A stretch of 64,000 bases of DNA from JBGQMW01 sp963769845 (GTDB lineage: Archaea > Thermoproteota > Bathyarchaeia > Bathyarchaeales > Bathycorpusculaceae), in contig CAVYNL010000015.1 of the NCBI GenBank assembly GCA_963769845.1, forward strand, positions 84,640 through 148,639, read 5' to 3'. The notes under the pieces were generated by a model that worked only from the letters and a program-made list of their open reading frames with translations, did no database searches and had not been told where the DNA came from. The first letter of the stretch is position 1. Every line of letters starts with the position of its first letter. Position numbers and translations under genes: made by a program. Below, one piece after another: positions 43,277-52,112 of the stretch.

Positions 43277-44591
43277 CGCGAAAGCCTACGTAGACGGCAA
43301 GATCGTTGAGTGTTCGATAGCCGTTGATGGTAAGAGTGTTTTCAAAGTTGGCAGAGAGACAAACATGCCGAAGGCCGACGTGAAAGCAGACTTGAAAGGC
43401 CTGCTCGTTCTCCCTGGACTGATAGACGCTCACGTGCATCTGAGAGACGAGGGGAAAGCGTACAAAGAAGACTTCTACACCGGCACAGCCTCGGCTGCCG
43501 TTGGAGGATTCACGACCGTTTTCGACATGCCTAACAACAATCCCGTTACGATGAGCGTTGAAACGTTACGGAACAGGGTCGCGGCAGCAGAGAGCCGTAT
43601 ACTGGTGAACGTGGGCTTCTACTCTGCCTTTCCAGACGGCGTCAAGCGCTTGGAAGGCATCGTCCGGGGGGGCGTTGTAGGGTTCAAGCTGTTTATGGCT
43701 GAGCAAATCGGCGGGCTGGACATCCGTGATGACGCGGCACTGCTGGAAGCTTTCAAGGTCGTGCATGAGTTGGGTTCTTTGACCGCCGTGCATGCAGAGG
43801 ATGAGTCTGCTCTGAGGCGGGCTGAAGAAGAGTTTAAGCGTTCAGGCCGGAATGATGTTAACGCGTTTCTGAAGGCCCACTCGGAAGATGTGGAAGTGAG
43901 AGCGGTGAGACGTTTGCTGGACATCGACAGAGAAGCTGGCATGCGCCTGCATTTCTGCCATGTCAGCACGAAGAAAGGCTTGGACGCGATTGTTGAGGCG
44001 AAGAAGGCTGGTTTGCGTGTGACTTGTGAAGTTACGCCTCACCATCTGTTCCTGTCTACTGAAGACTTGCGTAGGGTCGGCACTCTGGCCGTGACTATGC
44101 CGCCCGTCCGAGACAAGCTGACCGCGGAGGCTTTGTGGGATGGCGTACGGGATGGTTCTGTGGACATCATCGCTTCTGACCACGCGCCGCACGCGTTGGC
44201 TGAGAAGGAGGCTGAGAAAGTTTGGGACGTCAAAGTGGGCGTGCCTGGGCTGGAGACGACGCTTCCGTTGTTGCTGACGGAAGTGAGGCGCGGACGACTG
44301 TCTATCGGTGACGTTGTGAGGCTCATGTCTGAGAGACCTTCAGAAATATTCAAGCTAAGGGGCAAGGGCGTGCTGAAAAGCGGTTTTGATGCTGACTTGA
44401 CGGTTGTTGACCTTGACAAGAAACACAAGGTTGAGGCGGCCTTTTTCCGTTCAAAGGCGAGGTATTCGCCGTTTGACGGGAGACTGGTTGAGGGCAAAGC
44501 GGTGAGAACCATCGTGGGCGGTCAAGTGGTCATGGAAGGTGGTGAGATTCTGGCGAAGCCGGGAAGCGGCGAGATCGTTCGGAGAGCATGA
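43251..44591 (+). CDS. pyrC: Dihydroorotase
   Basis: 446 aa from a GTG at 43251 (a longer frame exists, but the family begins near here). Metal ligands are H61 and H63 in IDAHVHLRDEG, the carbamylated Lys in GVVGFKLFMAE, His in FCHVSTKKG and TPHHLFLS, and the catalytic Asp in IASDHAPHA. It closes carbamoyl-aspartate to dihydroorotate. The Mut7-C gene begins five bases after its stop. Confidence 0.95.
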   Translation: MIVDLVLANAKAYVDGKIVECSIAVDGKSVFKVGRETNMPKADVKADLKGLLVLPGLIDAHVHLRDEGKAYKEDFYTGTASAAVGGFTTVFDMPNNNPVTMSVETLRNRVAAAESRILVNVGFYSAFPDGVKRLEGIVRGGVVGFKLFMAEQIGGLDIRDDAALLEAFKVVHELGSLTAVHAEDESALRRAEEEFKRSGRNDVNAFLKAHSEDVEVRAVRRLLDIDREAGMRLHFCHVSTKKGLDAIVEAKKAGLRVTCEVTPHHLFLSTEDLRRVGTLAVTMPPVRDKLTAEALWDGVRDGSVDIIASDHAPHALAEKEAEKVWDVKVGVPGLETTLPLLLTEVRRGRLSIGDVVRLMSERPSEIFKLRGKGVLKSGFDADLTVVDLDKKHKVEAAFFRSKARYSPFDGRLVEGKAVRTIVGGQVVMEGGEILAKPGSGEIVRRA

Positions 44592-44595
44592 CGCG

Positions 44596-45084
44596 TTGAA
44601 GTTTGTCGTTGATGGCATGCTGGGGAAGCTTGCTCGTTGGCTGCGGATGTTGGGGCATAACGTGAAGTACTCGAACAGCATGGATGACTCTCAACTGCTG
44701 GTGCTGGCGAAGAACGAGCACAGGACTCTGCTCACGCGGGATTTTGAGCTTTACCAGCATGCGGTTGCTAGGGGTTTTGACGCCTTCTATGTTGAAGGCG
44801 GGACGGAAGAGGAACGGTTAGCCGAGGTTGCACGGCGTTATGGCATTAGGCTTGAGATTGACATGAGTGTTTCTAGGTGTCCGAAGTGCAACACGACTGT
44901 GAGGCAGATATCTAAGGAAGAGGTCAGGGGAAGGGTTGAGGAAAGCACGTTTGGGTACTACGATGAGTTTTGGGAGTGTCCCAAGTGTCGTCAAGTATAC
45001 TGGCGAGGTGCTCACTGGACAAGGATAAGGAAGACTCTTGAGGCTGCCGAAAGCGACCTTGGGAGTGTGGAAAGAAAGGCTTAG
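44596..45084 (+). CDS. Mut7-C domain protein (PIN-like RNase) with zinc ribbon
   Basis: 162 aa from a TTG at 44596. FVVDGMLGKLARWLRMLGHN, NEHRTLLTRDFEL and the second half with CPKCNTTV and CPKCRQVYWRGAHW match the Mut7-C family: a PIN-like nuclease core with conserved acidic residues followed by a zinc ribbon. Substrate unknown. It overlaps the end of rpoK by 4 bp. Confidence 0.9.
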   Translation: MKFVVDGMLGKLARWLRMLGHNVKYSNSMDDSQLLVLAKNEHRTLLTRDFELYQHAVARGFDAFYVEGGTEEERLAEVARRYGIRLEIDMSVSRCPKCNTTVRQISKEEVRGRVEESTFGYYDEFWECPKCRQVYWRGAHWTRIRKTLEAAESDLGSVERKA

Positions 45085-45338
45085 TGCTTTGGTAGGAGCC
45101 ACTTCAACGGGATGTCTTGGAACGTGCCGTCTGGCAACGTCCTTCGGATCGTCATGGGAAGAATGTCAGCGTCAAGCTCCTTCAGGGCGATGTCTATTGG
45201 GCCTGTGAAGCCTTCTGAAACGTCGACTAGTATGGGAGCGCCCATGCTTATTTGCAGGGCTCTGGCTCCCACTACTCTTGCCTTTTCAAAACGGGTTATT
45301 TTTGGCGGTCCTATTTCGATTCTAGTCTTTTCCGACGT
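45081..45338 (-). CDS. rpoK: RNA polymerase subunit Rpo6/RpoK, non-canonical start
   Basis: The body PPKITRFEKARVVGARALQI, then GAPILVDVSEGFTGP and ILPMTIRRTLPDGTFQDIPL is unmistakable RpoK/Rpo6. From the upstream TAG (thermosome stop, 45342-45344) to the conserved region there is no ATG, GTG or TTG. The first is a GTG at 45272, which would lose the essential TRFEKAR part. GGGGGAG at 45348-45354 lies 9 nt before an ACG at 45338, used here provisionally. ATC at 45320 or ATA at 45314 are alternatives. It stabilises RNA polymerase assembly. Confidence 0.85.
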   Translation of the reverse strand, partial: TSEKTRIEIGPPKITRFEKARVVGARALQISMGAPILVDVSEGFTGPIDIALKELDADILPMTIRRTLPDGTFQDIPLKWLLPKH

Positions 45339-45341
45339 TTT

Positions 45342-47012
45342 CTAGTACTCCCCCATTCCTGGGTATCCTCCGCCTGGCATGCCGCCTGGGCCGCCGCCCG
45401 GAGGTGTTGGGGGTGTCCTCATCTTTCCAGCTGCGATTACGTCGTCTATTTTCAGTATCATCGTGGATGCTTCTGTCGCTGATTTTATTATCTGTTTCTT
45501 GACTGCCAGTGGCTCGATTACGCCGGCTTTCATCATGTCCTGGACTTTTCCGGCGATGACTTCTATTCCAGCCCATGTTTCGCCTTTTTCATGTCTTGAC
45601 CTTAGGTCGGACAGAATGTCGATCGGGTCTAGGCCCGCGTTCTCTGTCAGTGTGACTGGGATAGCTTCAAGGGCTTCTGCGAAGGCTCTGACTGCAAGCT
45701 GCTCCCTTCCTGGAAGCGTATCAGCGTACTTTCTCAGTGCTCTTGACATTTCGAGCTCTGGTGCGCCCCCTCCTGCGACTAGCTTGGGCTCTTCGACAAC
45801 GTCTCTGACGACGCACAGCGCGTCGTGTACTGAGCGTTCTGCTTCGTCGACGATGCGTTGTGTTCCGCCGCGTATGAGTATCGTAACCGCTTTGGGGTGT
45901 TTACATCCTTCTATGAATGTCATCTTGTCGTCGCCGATCTTGCGTTCCTCGACGAGCGCTGCGTATCCCAGGTCGCCTGCGGTTAACGCGTCTAGGTTTG
46001 TGACTATTTTGCCGCCTGTGGCTTTTGCGAGCTTTTCCATGTCTGACTTCTTGTTCCTGCGAACTGCCATTATTCCCTTCCTTGCCAGGAAGTGCTGGAC
46101 CATGTCGTCAACGCCTTTCTCGCAGAGGACAACGTTTGCGCCTGCTTTGACGATTTTGTCAACCATGTCCCTGAGCATGTCTTCTTCCTGCTTCAGGAAG
46201 CCTTCCATCTGCTCTGGGCTTTCAATATTGATCTTCGCATCGAACTCTGTTTTTTCGATCTCAAGCGCGCAATCAAGCAGGGCGATCTTGGCTTTTTCAA
46301 CCCGCTTGGGCATCCCTGAATGTGCGATATCCTTGTCTAGGACTATTCCTTGGATGAGCTTCGTCTCTCTCACAGATTCGCCTGGTTTCTTCTCGACCTT
46401 GACGTCGTCAACGTCTGCCTTGTACTTGTCTCCGTCCTTCTCTGCCACTGCAAGGATCGCTTTGACGGCAATGTCTGCCAAGTATTCCTTGTGGTCAGCA
46501 ACCAGCTTGCTTGCCATAGAAGTCATCGCGGCCTTCTTTAGATAGTCTGACGACGAGTCGATGTCTACTTTAATCGCGATTTTCTCGAGAGTTTCGAGGG
46601 CTTTTTCTGAGGCCTTTTTGTATCCGTCTATTATTACTGTGGGGTGAACGCTCTTCTCGATCAGTTCTTGAGCCCTGTTCAATAGCTCTCCGGATATGAT
46701 TACAGCTGTTGTTGTTCCGTCACCTGCTTCGTTGTCCTGGGTCTTCGCGACTTCCACCATCATCTTGGCTGCGGGATGCTGAATGTCCATTTCATCCAAG
46801 ATCGTGCGTCCGTCGCTCGTTATCGTGACATCCCCGAAACTGTCCACAAGCATTTTGTCCATGCCTTTAGGTCCGAGGGCACTCTTCACGACTTCAGCAA
46901 CGACCTTTGCAGCTTCAATGTTATTATTCTGTGCTTCTCTTCCTCTAGAACGACTTGAACCTTCCTTCAACACTAAGACTGGAACACCGCCAGCTGATTG
47001 GGATGATGACAA
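45342..47012 (-). CDS. ths: Thermosome subunit (group II chaperonin)
   Basis: 556 aa from the TTG at 47012, which has GGAGG at an ideal 9-nt distance; the in-frame TTG at 47021 directly abuts that site. Signatures are VVKSALGPKGMDKMLVDSFG, GDGTTTAVIISGELL, LVAGGGAPELEMSRAL and the flexible C-terminus rich in Gly, Met and Pro. It folds proteins inside an eight-fold double ring using ATP. rpoK follows immediately in the same reading frame. Confidence 0.97.
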   Translation of the reverse strand: MSSSQSAGGVPVLVLKEGSSRSRGREAQNNNIEAAKVVAEVVKSALGPKGMDKMLVDSFGDVTITSDGRTILDEMDIQHPAAKMMVEVAKTQDNEAGDGTTTAVIISGELLNRAQELIEKSVHPTVIIDGYKKASEKALETLEKIAIKVDIDSSSDYLKKAAMTSMASKLVADHKEYLADIAVKAILAVAEKDGDKYKADVDDVKVEKKPGESVRETKLIQGIVLDKDIAHSGMPKRVEKAKIALLDCALEIEKTEFDAKINIESPEQMEGFLKQEEDMLRDMVDKIVKAGANVVLCEKGVDDMVQHFLARKGIMAVRRNKKSDMEKLAKATGGKIVTNLDALTAGDLGYAALVEERKIGDDKMTFIEGCKHPKAVTILIRGGTQRIVDEAERSVHDALCVVRDVVEEPKLVAGGGAPELEMSRALRKYADTLPGREQLAVRAFAEALEAIPVTLTENAGLDPIDILSDLRSRHEKGETWAGIEVIAGKVQDMMKAGVIEPLAVKKQIIKSATEASTMILKIDDVIAAGKMRTPPTPPGGGPGGMPGGGYPGMGEY

Positions 47013-47121
47013 ATTAAACAACCTCCTTTATCGGGTCACAAAGAAAAACAGCTTCAGAATATAAGTTTTTCTAAAACATTGACCACAAATCAAATCCCAC
47101 ACGGTAAAATTCTCAGAAATC

Positions 47122-48234
47122 TCAACGGGTCGGCTTGAGAATGCTCTTCAAACCCATCCCAGTCAAGACGATACACGTCTTTTCTCTTCGGCCAATTTCT
47201 CCGTCGGCAACGTGCCTCTTGTAAGCCGCATAGGCAACCGCTGAGCTGGGCTCAACGTAGAAGCCCTTCCTGCCGAGCTCCTGCCAAGCCTTCAGTATCT
47301 CTTCTTCCCTCACCATAAGCGCGTCTCCCTTGACTCTTCTCAGGCTCTCGATCATGATGTCAATTAGCGGCGGGTTCACGCTGACCAGAGCGTCGGCGAC
47401 TGAAGTGACCTTTTCAGGCGGCTTGTACGGCAAGTTTTTGAAGCGGTGATAGAGGGGTGAGACCTGCTCTGTTTGACACGCCACTATCTTCGGCATGTTT
47501 TTTATGACGTTGGACTTTGCCAAGTGCTCGAAGCCGCTTATGACGCCTAGAATCAGTGTTCCTGCGGAGACTGGCAGGTATACCTTTTCAGGTGGATTCC
47601 ATTCGAATTGTTCGGCTGTCTCGTATGCGAGGCTTCTTATGCCGTCCCTGAACAGTGGATGAAGAGTGTGCCCGACGTAGAACTTGCCGCGCTTGGCTTT
47701 CTGGGCTTCCTCAGCTACCTTTTGCCGATTGCCTGGTACTTTGACCACTTGTGCGCCGTAGAATTGGATTTGACTGAACTTCGGGCCTGACACCGTTTCT
47801 GGAACACAGACCTCAGCTTCTAGACCAGCGCGCGCGGCGTAAGCGGCCATGGATGCCCCGGCGTTGCCTGAAGAATCCTCAGAGATGCGGCCTCTTGCTC
47901 GTTTTATCAACTCGTGCAAAGCAGAAATCAGCACTGCTGATCCTCTGTCTTTGAAGGAGCCGGTTGGGTTCAGGCTTTCAAACTTCAAGAAAACATCGTC
48001 TGAGAGCTTAACCATGGGCGTCCAGCCTTCGCCCAAAGTTATTCTCTCGTCTTCTTTCACGTAGGGAAAGAATCTTGCGTAGCGCCACATGCTGTAGTCT
48101 TTATTCCTGATTTCTGCCCTCTTGAAGTCGATGCCGAGCTGCAGGTTTAGCGGGTGACCGCAGACGCCGCATTTGTAATCGAGCAGGTCGTCGGAGACGA
48201 TGCCGCATTTGCTACATCTGATTGTGTAGTCCAA
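47122..48234 (-). CDS. thrC: Threonine synthase
   Basis: 370 aa from a TTG. An N-terminal zinc ribbon (CSKCGIVSDD, CGVCGHPL) precedes a PLP fold-type II enzyme with the Schiff-base Lys in NPTGSFKDRGSAV, SSGNAGASMAAYAARAGL and PVSAGTLILG. It converts O-phosphohomoserine to threonine. The family also contains other beta-eliminating enzymes, so confidence in the exact reaction is good but not complete. Confidence 0.88.
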   Translation of the reverse strand: MDYTIRCSKCGIVSDDLLDYKCGVCGHPLNLQLGIDFKRAEIRNKDYSMWRYARFFPYVKEDERITLGEGWTPMVKLSDDVFLKFESLNPTGSFKDRGSAVLISALHELIKRARGRISEDSSGNAGASMAAYAARAGLEAEVCVPETVSGPKFSQIQFYGAQVVKVPGNRQKVAEEAQKAKRGKFYVGHTLHPLFRDGIRSLAYETAEQFEWNPPEKVYLPVSAGTLILGVISGFEHLAKSNVIKNMPKIVACQTEQVSPLYHRFKNLPYKPPEKVTSVADALVSVNPPLIDIMIESLRRVKGDALMVREEEILKAWQELGRKGFYVEPSSAVAYAAYKRHVADGEIGRREKTCIVLTGMGLKSILKPTR

Positions 48235-48677
48235 GAAACCACCTGAAACTTTGTGCGCGCCTTGAGAATTGGACGTTGGTCTTTCCTCTTAATGTTTTCC
48301 GTAGTTGGGTAGCATGTATGCGTGTTCCTAAAATGGTCAAAAATGGTTTTGATTCCGGTTTGCCTGTTTCTCCTGTGTTTGAGGAGGATGAAATGTACAA
48401 TGAAGTCAAGAACAGACGCTGAGCCTATGGCCGTCCCTAGGTCGTGAAGGGCGAGTAAAAACTATTTTAGGCCAATTTCGGAACATGCATGTGCGCAGTG
48501 CGACTTTAACAATGACAGGAAGATCAACATGAAAGATATCGGTATGGTGGCGGGGCATTTCGGCGAAACCTCAGCGGTTTGGGTTCTTCCTCCCCCTAGA
48601 CTCTCGGTGCAGACAGCGACATGAAGTTCAGATGTTGGGCAGAGTTTTCTGCGTTTTTTGAGAAAGGTACGTTGGTC
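48235..48677. other. Intergenic region with possible short frame
   Basis: 443 bp between the starts of thrC and the ends of kor genes. A plus-strand frame from the ATG at 48318 to the TGA at 48420-48422 encodes 34 residues (ending FEEDEMYNEVKNRR). It reads protein-like but has no ribosome site. From 48423 to 48677 nothing was recognised: no tRNA, no clear hairpin RNA. Confidence 0.3.
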
Positions 48678-49220
48678 CTAGGCTGGGAGAATCTGCAGTT
48701 CCAAACCTTTTCTGAAGGCTTTTATGTTTGTTTCAACGGTTTTTGCGGAGACGTTTTTCTGAATCGTCTTTTCAACTGCGTCGGGACTGACAATGTCTGT
48801 TGCTTTGACCAAGGCTCCGAGCATGACCATGTTTGCGTACAGTGTATCTCCGAATGTTGTTTTTGCTATTTCTGTGATTGGCATGCGCTGGACCTTCGCC
48901 TTGGTCTCGGGTAGTGAAGTGACGTTTGTACTGTCGATTATCAGCGTTCCCGTGTCTTTCAGATCCTTGATAAGGGCGTTTAGAGCTTCTTGGTTCATGG
49001 CGACGAGTATGTCGCATTTCCTCACTGCGGGGAAGCCTATTTTGCCGTCTGAGATTATGACTTCGCTTTTTGCGAGGCTTCCTCTGGCTTCGGCGCCGTA
49101 GGCCTGAGTTTGAAGTGCGTTTTTTCCGTCTAGCACCGCGGCTTTGCCCAGTATCTGGGCGGCTAGGACTACGCCTTGTCCTCCGCTTCCGCCTATTCTC
49201 AGTTCAATCTTGTTCGCCAC
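48678..49220 (-). CDS. korC: 2-oxoacid:ferredoxin oxidoreductase, gamma subunit
   Basis: 180 aa. IGGSGGQGVVLAAQILGKAA at the N-terminus and QTQAYGAEARGSLAKSEVII are the gamma-subunit signatures. It begins inside the end of the beta gene (17-bp overlap), so the three subunits are co-translated. The complex oxidatively decarboxylates a 2-oxoacid to an acyl-CoA and reduces ferredoxin. Confidence 0.93.
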   Translation of the reverse strand: MANKIELRIGGSGGQGVVLAAQILGKAAVLDGKNALQTQAYGAEARGSLAKSEVIISDGKIGFPAVRKCDILVAMNQEALNALIKDLKDTGTLIIDSTNVTSLPETKAKVQRMPITEIAKTTFGDTLYANMVMLGALVKATDIVSPDAVEKTIQKNVSAKTVETNIKAFRKGLELQILPA

Positions 49221-50037
49221 TTTTCTTTGCCTCCTCCAGTACAGAATATACGGCTTCTACGAGTGTTGGGCGCTCTCTGTGTACAAGCTCGCCTACAACG
49301 ATCTTTCTCTCCAGTTCTTCCTCGCTCATTCTTTTCGCTTTTTCAACTGGCACGGAGTTTTCTTTGAAGTATTTGAGCATCTCTCCAACGTTTTTGAACC
49401 CTGCTCTTCTGCCGTAGGCTGTTGGGCATTGGGTTACGGCTTCTATGAACCTGAAGCCTCTGAGCTGAAGTGCCTTCTTGATGGATTCTTTCAGTTCGGT
49501 CGGGTGCGCAGTGGTCCAACGCGCTGAGTATGCGGCGCCGGCGGCGACTGCTAACTTCGCCGCGTCCAATGGATATTCGAAGCTTCCGTAGGGTGTCGTC
49601 GTTGTTCTCGTTTTGAGCGGCGTTGTGGGTGCTACTTGTCCTCCTGTCATGCCGTAGACCATGTTGTTGCCCATTATCACAAGGATGTCCGTGTTCCTCC
49701 TAGCTGCGTGCACGAAGTGGCTCAATCCGATTCCGACGATGTCTCCGTCTCCGCCGAAGACGACGACGTTCAGGTCGGGCCGCACCAGCTTGATGCTTGT
49801 CGCGACGGGTATGCTTCTGCCGTGCAGCGTGTGAACCGAATCAGCCAGGAAGTACGGTGATGGAATCCACGAGGAGCAGCCGATGCCGCTGGCAAAACAG
49901 AACCCGCCTAGGTTCTCGTTGCCCAGCTCGTGCACCGCACGCAAGAAGGTGTCGCTGAGTGAGAACAGACCGCAGCCAGCACAGAAGGGCAGCTTCAAGT
50001 CTCTCATGTACTTGCGAGAGGAAAAAGCTTCAGTCAT
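49204..50037 (-). CDS. korB: 2-oxoacid:ferredoxin oxidoreductase, beta subunit
   Basis: 277 aa. The thiamine-diphosphate site is VVVFGGDGDIVGIGLSHFVH with MGNNMVYGMTGGQ. PFCAGCG near residue 18 and GIGCSS provide cysteines for the iron-sulfur cluster. One base separates it from korA upstream. Confidence 0.95.
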   Translation of the reverse strand: MTEAFSSRKYMRDLKLPFCAGCGLFSLSDTFLRAVHELGNENLGGFCFASGIGCSSWIPSPYFLADSVHTLHGRSIPVATSIKLVRPDLNVVVFGGDGDIVGIGLSHFVHAARRNTDILVIMGNNMVYGMTGGQVAPTTPLKTRTTTTPYGSFEYPLDAAKLAVAAGAAYSARWTTAHPTELKESIKKALQLRGFRFIEAVTQCPTAYGRRAGFKNVGEMLKYFKENSVPVEKAKRMSEEELERKIVVGELVHRERPTLVEAVYSVLEEAKKSGEQD

Positions 50038-50038
50038 C

Positions 50039-51175
50039 CTATTTTCCTCCTTCCAGAATCTTCGCGTAGATCTCTTCAGGCGTGATCAGCTGCCCGCCGC
50101 CGATCTTGTTCAGCGGAACCACTTTTGACTTGCAGGCCACCCTCTGCACCTCGCGCACCACCTGTCCAAGGTTGATTTCCGGAACAATGATCCTCTCAGC
50201 GTTTTCAGCAAGACGCTTCACTGCCTTTTCGGGAAACGGCCAAACTGTCTTGAGCCGGACAAAACCAACCCGCAGGCCCTTTGCTTCCGCGGTTTCCACG
50301 GCCTCGTATACCGCGCGGGACGTGCACCCGAAAGAAACGATGCCCACGTCGCAGTCGTCAACCTTGTAGTTTTCGACTTCCACGATGTCGTCTGCATGGT
50401 TGTTTATCTTGGCGTTAAGCGCCTCTAGCATTCTCCTGTGCACGGTAGCGTCCTGCGTGAACCGTACGCCATACTCATCATGTGTCGATGCTGTTACTGC
50501 CACGTTGAAACCCTCTCCCACAGCAGGCATCGGCGCAACATTTTCTGAACCGAAGAAAGCCTTGTCCTCTGCCTTGGGCTTCTTGCGGTCGACGATCGTT
50601 ATGCTCTCTTTCGGCGGTACGGTGATCTGCTCTCTCACGTGAGCTGTGGTTTCGTCTGTCAACAGGATGACCGGGGTGCGGTATTTCTCAGCCAGGTTGA
50701 AGGATCTGATTGTTAATTCAAACATTTCTTGGGCAGAATTCGGTGACAGAGCGATGGCCGCGTAGTCGCCGTGGGTCCCCCAGCGCGCCTGCATGACGTC
50801 TCCTTGTCCGCATTTCGTTGCCTGACCTGTTCCTGGCCCGACTCTTTGCACATCAACGATGACGCAGGGCGTCTCGGTCATGAATCCCCAGCCGATGGTT
50901 TCCTGCATCAGGCTGAAGCCTGGTCCAGATGTTGCCGTCATGGCTTTTTTTCCTCCCCAGCTTGCTCCCATAACCGCGCCTATGCTGGCGATTTCGTCCT
51001 CCATCTGCATGAAAATCCCGTCGACCAGGGGCAAAAGCTCCGAAAGGTGTTCAGGAATCTCGTTCGCGGGTGAGATCGGGTAGCCCGCAAAAAACCTGCA
51101 TCCAGCGACTATTGCAGCTTCAGCGCAAGCTTCGTTTCCAGACCAAAAATAGGTTCCCGCCTTGACTGATCGCAT
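50039..51175 (-). CDS. korA: 2-oxoacid:ferredoxin oxidoreductase, alpha subunit
   Basis: 378 aa. GNEACAEAAIVAGCRFFAGY, then EDEIASIGAVMGASWGGKKA and MTATSGPGFSLMQE are typical of KorA, the alpha subunit of 2-oxoglutarate-type enzymes. No separate ferredoxin-like delta subunit lies in the operon, so electrons must leave through a free ferredoxin or another gene. The substrate is inferred from subunit similarity. Confidence 0.93.
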   Translation of the reverse strand: MRSVKAGTYFWSGNEACAEAAIVAGCRFFAGYPISPANEIPEHLSELLPLVDGIFMQMEDEIASIGAVMGASWGGKKAMTATSGPGFSLMQETIGWGFMTETPCVIVDVQRVGPGTGQATKCGQGDVMQARWGTHGDYAAIALSPNSAQEMFELTIRSFNLAEKYRTPVILLTDETTAHVREQITVPPKESITIVDRKKPKAEDKAFFGSENVAPMPAVGEGFNVAVTASTHDEYGVRFTQDATVHRRMLEALNAKINNHADDIVEVENYKVDDCDVGIVSFGCTSRAVYEAVETAEAKGLRVGFVRLKTVWPFPEKAVKRLAENAERIIVPEINLGQVVREVQRVACKSKVVPLNKIGGGQLITPEEIYAKILEGGK

Positions 51176-51356
51176 TATGTTCCATCCAACCGGTTCGCGT
51201 TTTCATTAAAGAACGACACTATTTAAACGTTCCAACGCGATGCAGCCAGGAGAAACATCGATGCTGCGGGAGAATTCAGCTACTTTTGCAGCAAGTGCGC
51301 GCTACTCTGTTTCTGGCAATCGAAACTTGTTTTGTCTAAAAATGTTTCTGCACGTT

Positions 51357-51908
51357 CTACGCTTGTCTACAGTCAACATTCACGGTTGATGCAAGTCGCT
51401 CCAACTCCTTTTCGCTCATCCACTCGGTTTTAAGGTACTTACATATTCTTGCATCGCTCAGACCCAGCCTCCTCGCTTCCTCAACAGCACAGCGGTAGGC
51501 TTCGATCTCGGTCGGCCTTTCAGTGTAGCTGTAGTGACTGTCAAACAGTTCTTTGCCCTCCATGAACTGCTTCACATGAACGAGTTCGTGGATCACGTCT
51601 AGATAGATGTCTGTTTTGTCGCCTTTGTTCAGGTACCTGGAACTGACCATGAGATGGCCGTTTGTACTGTCAACCCCCATGTAGCCGCCCACCCAAGCGA
51701 ATTCAACCTTCAAATCGGCAAGCACTTGCTCAGTCTTCTCGCCGAAAATCCTGCGAACAGCCTCAACCTTGTCAAAACCCTTGAAATAATCACTAAACGG
51801 ATGCGCAGGTCCAGTGAAGCGCGGAAACCTGTAAAGCCTCAGTGTCTTGACCACGTACATTGCCGCCGTCATTAAAAGCTCACGCCAGTCGATGGTCACC
51901 GCCTCCAC
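51357..51908 (-). CDS. Putative zinc metalloprotease (HELVH motif)
   Basis: 183 aa. VIHELVHVKQFMEGKELFD has the HExxH zinc motif, and RPTEIEAYRCAVEEA offers a downstream Glu as third ligand. The fold is otherwise unrecognised, with a short region before the motif (VDSTNGHLMVSSRYLNKGD). No signal peptide. The start is uncertain among a TTG at 51908, a GTG at 51899 and the ATG at 51872. Confidence 0.65.
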   Translation of the reverse strand: MEAVTIDWRELLMTAAMYVVKTLRLYRFPRFTGPAHPFSDYFKGFDKVEAVRRIFGEKTEQVLADLKVEFAWVGGYMGVDSTNGHLMVSSRYLNKGDKTDIYLDVIHELVHVKQFMEGKELFDSHYSYTERPTEIEAYRCAVEEARRLGLSDARICKYLKTEWMSEKELERLASTVNVDCRQA

Positions 51909-52048
51909 AATACTCCCTACCTCAAATCAGGCCTTAGCTTGTAAAGTTTACCTTATCACTTCACGATGACAAAAGAGACTTTTACAGTGTGCGCTGTTCT
52001 TGACGTGGGTGCGATCTTTCTGAGATTATGAGTGTCGTGAGCTAAACC

Positions 52049-52057
52049 TTTTATATT
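52049..52057 (+). promoter_or_regulatory. TATA element upstream of etfB
   Basis: TTTTATATT at 52049-52057 lies about 56-64 bp before the preferred TTG of etfB and is the most TATA-like sequence in this gap. The expected transcription start is near 52080. Confidence 0.4.
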
Positions 52058-52112
52058 TTGACCGTAACCTTCTTTTCTTCCAATCAAGAAAACTGTGCCT
52101 GGGTTGAATGGT

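Noticed and set aside
45379..46545. A 388-codon plus-strand open frame opposite the thermosome gene
   Set aside because: It is the exact antisense of a strongly conserved gene and its translation is Ser/Ala/Pro-rich without any domain; long antisense frames are common opposite such genes.
45081..47012. Read-through of the thermosome TAG to give a thermosome-RpoK fusion, for example with pyrrolysine
   Set aside because: The two proteins have unrelated jobs and RpoK must be free to join RNA polymerase. The simplest reading is separate translation of rpoK with an unusual start or reinitiation.
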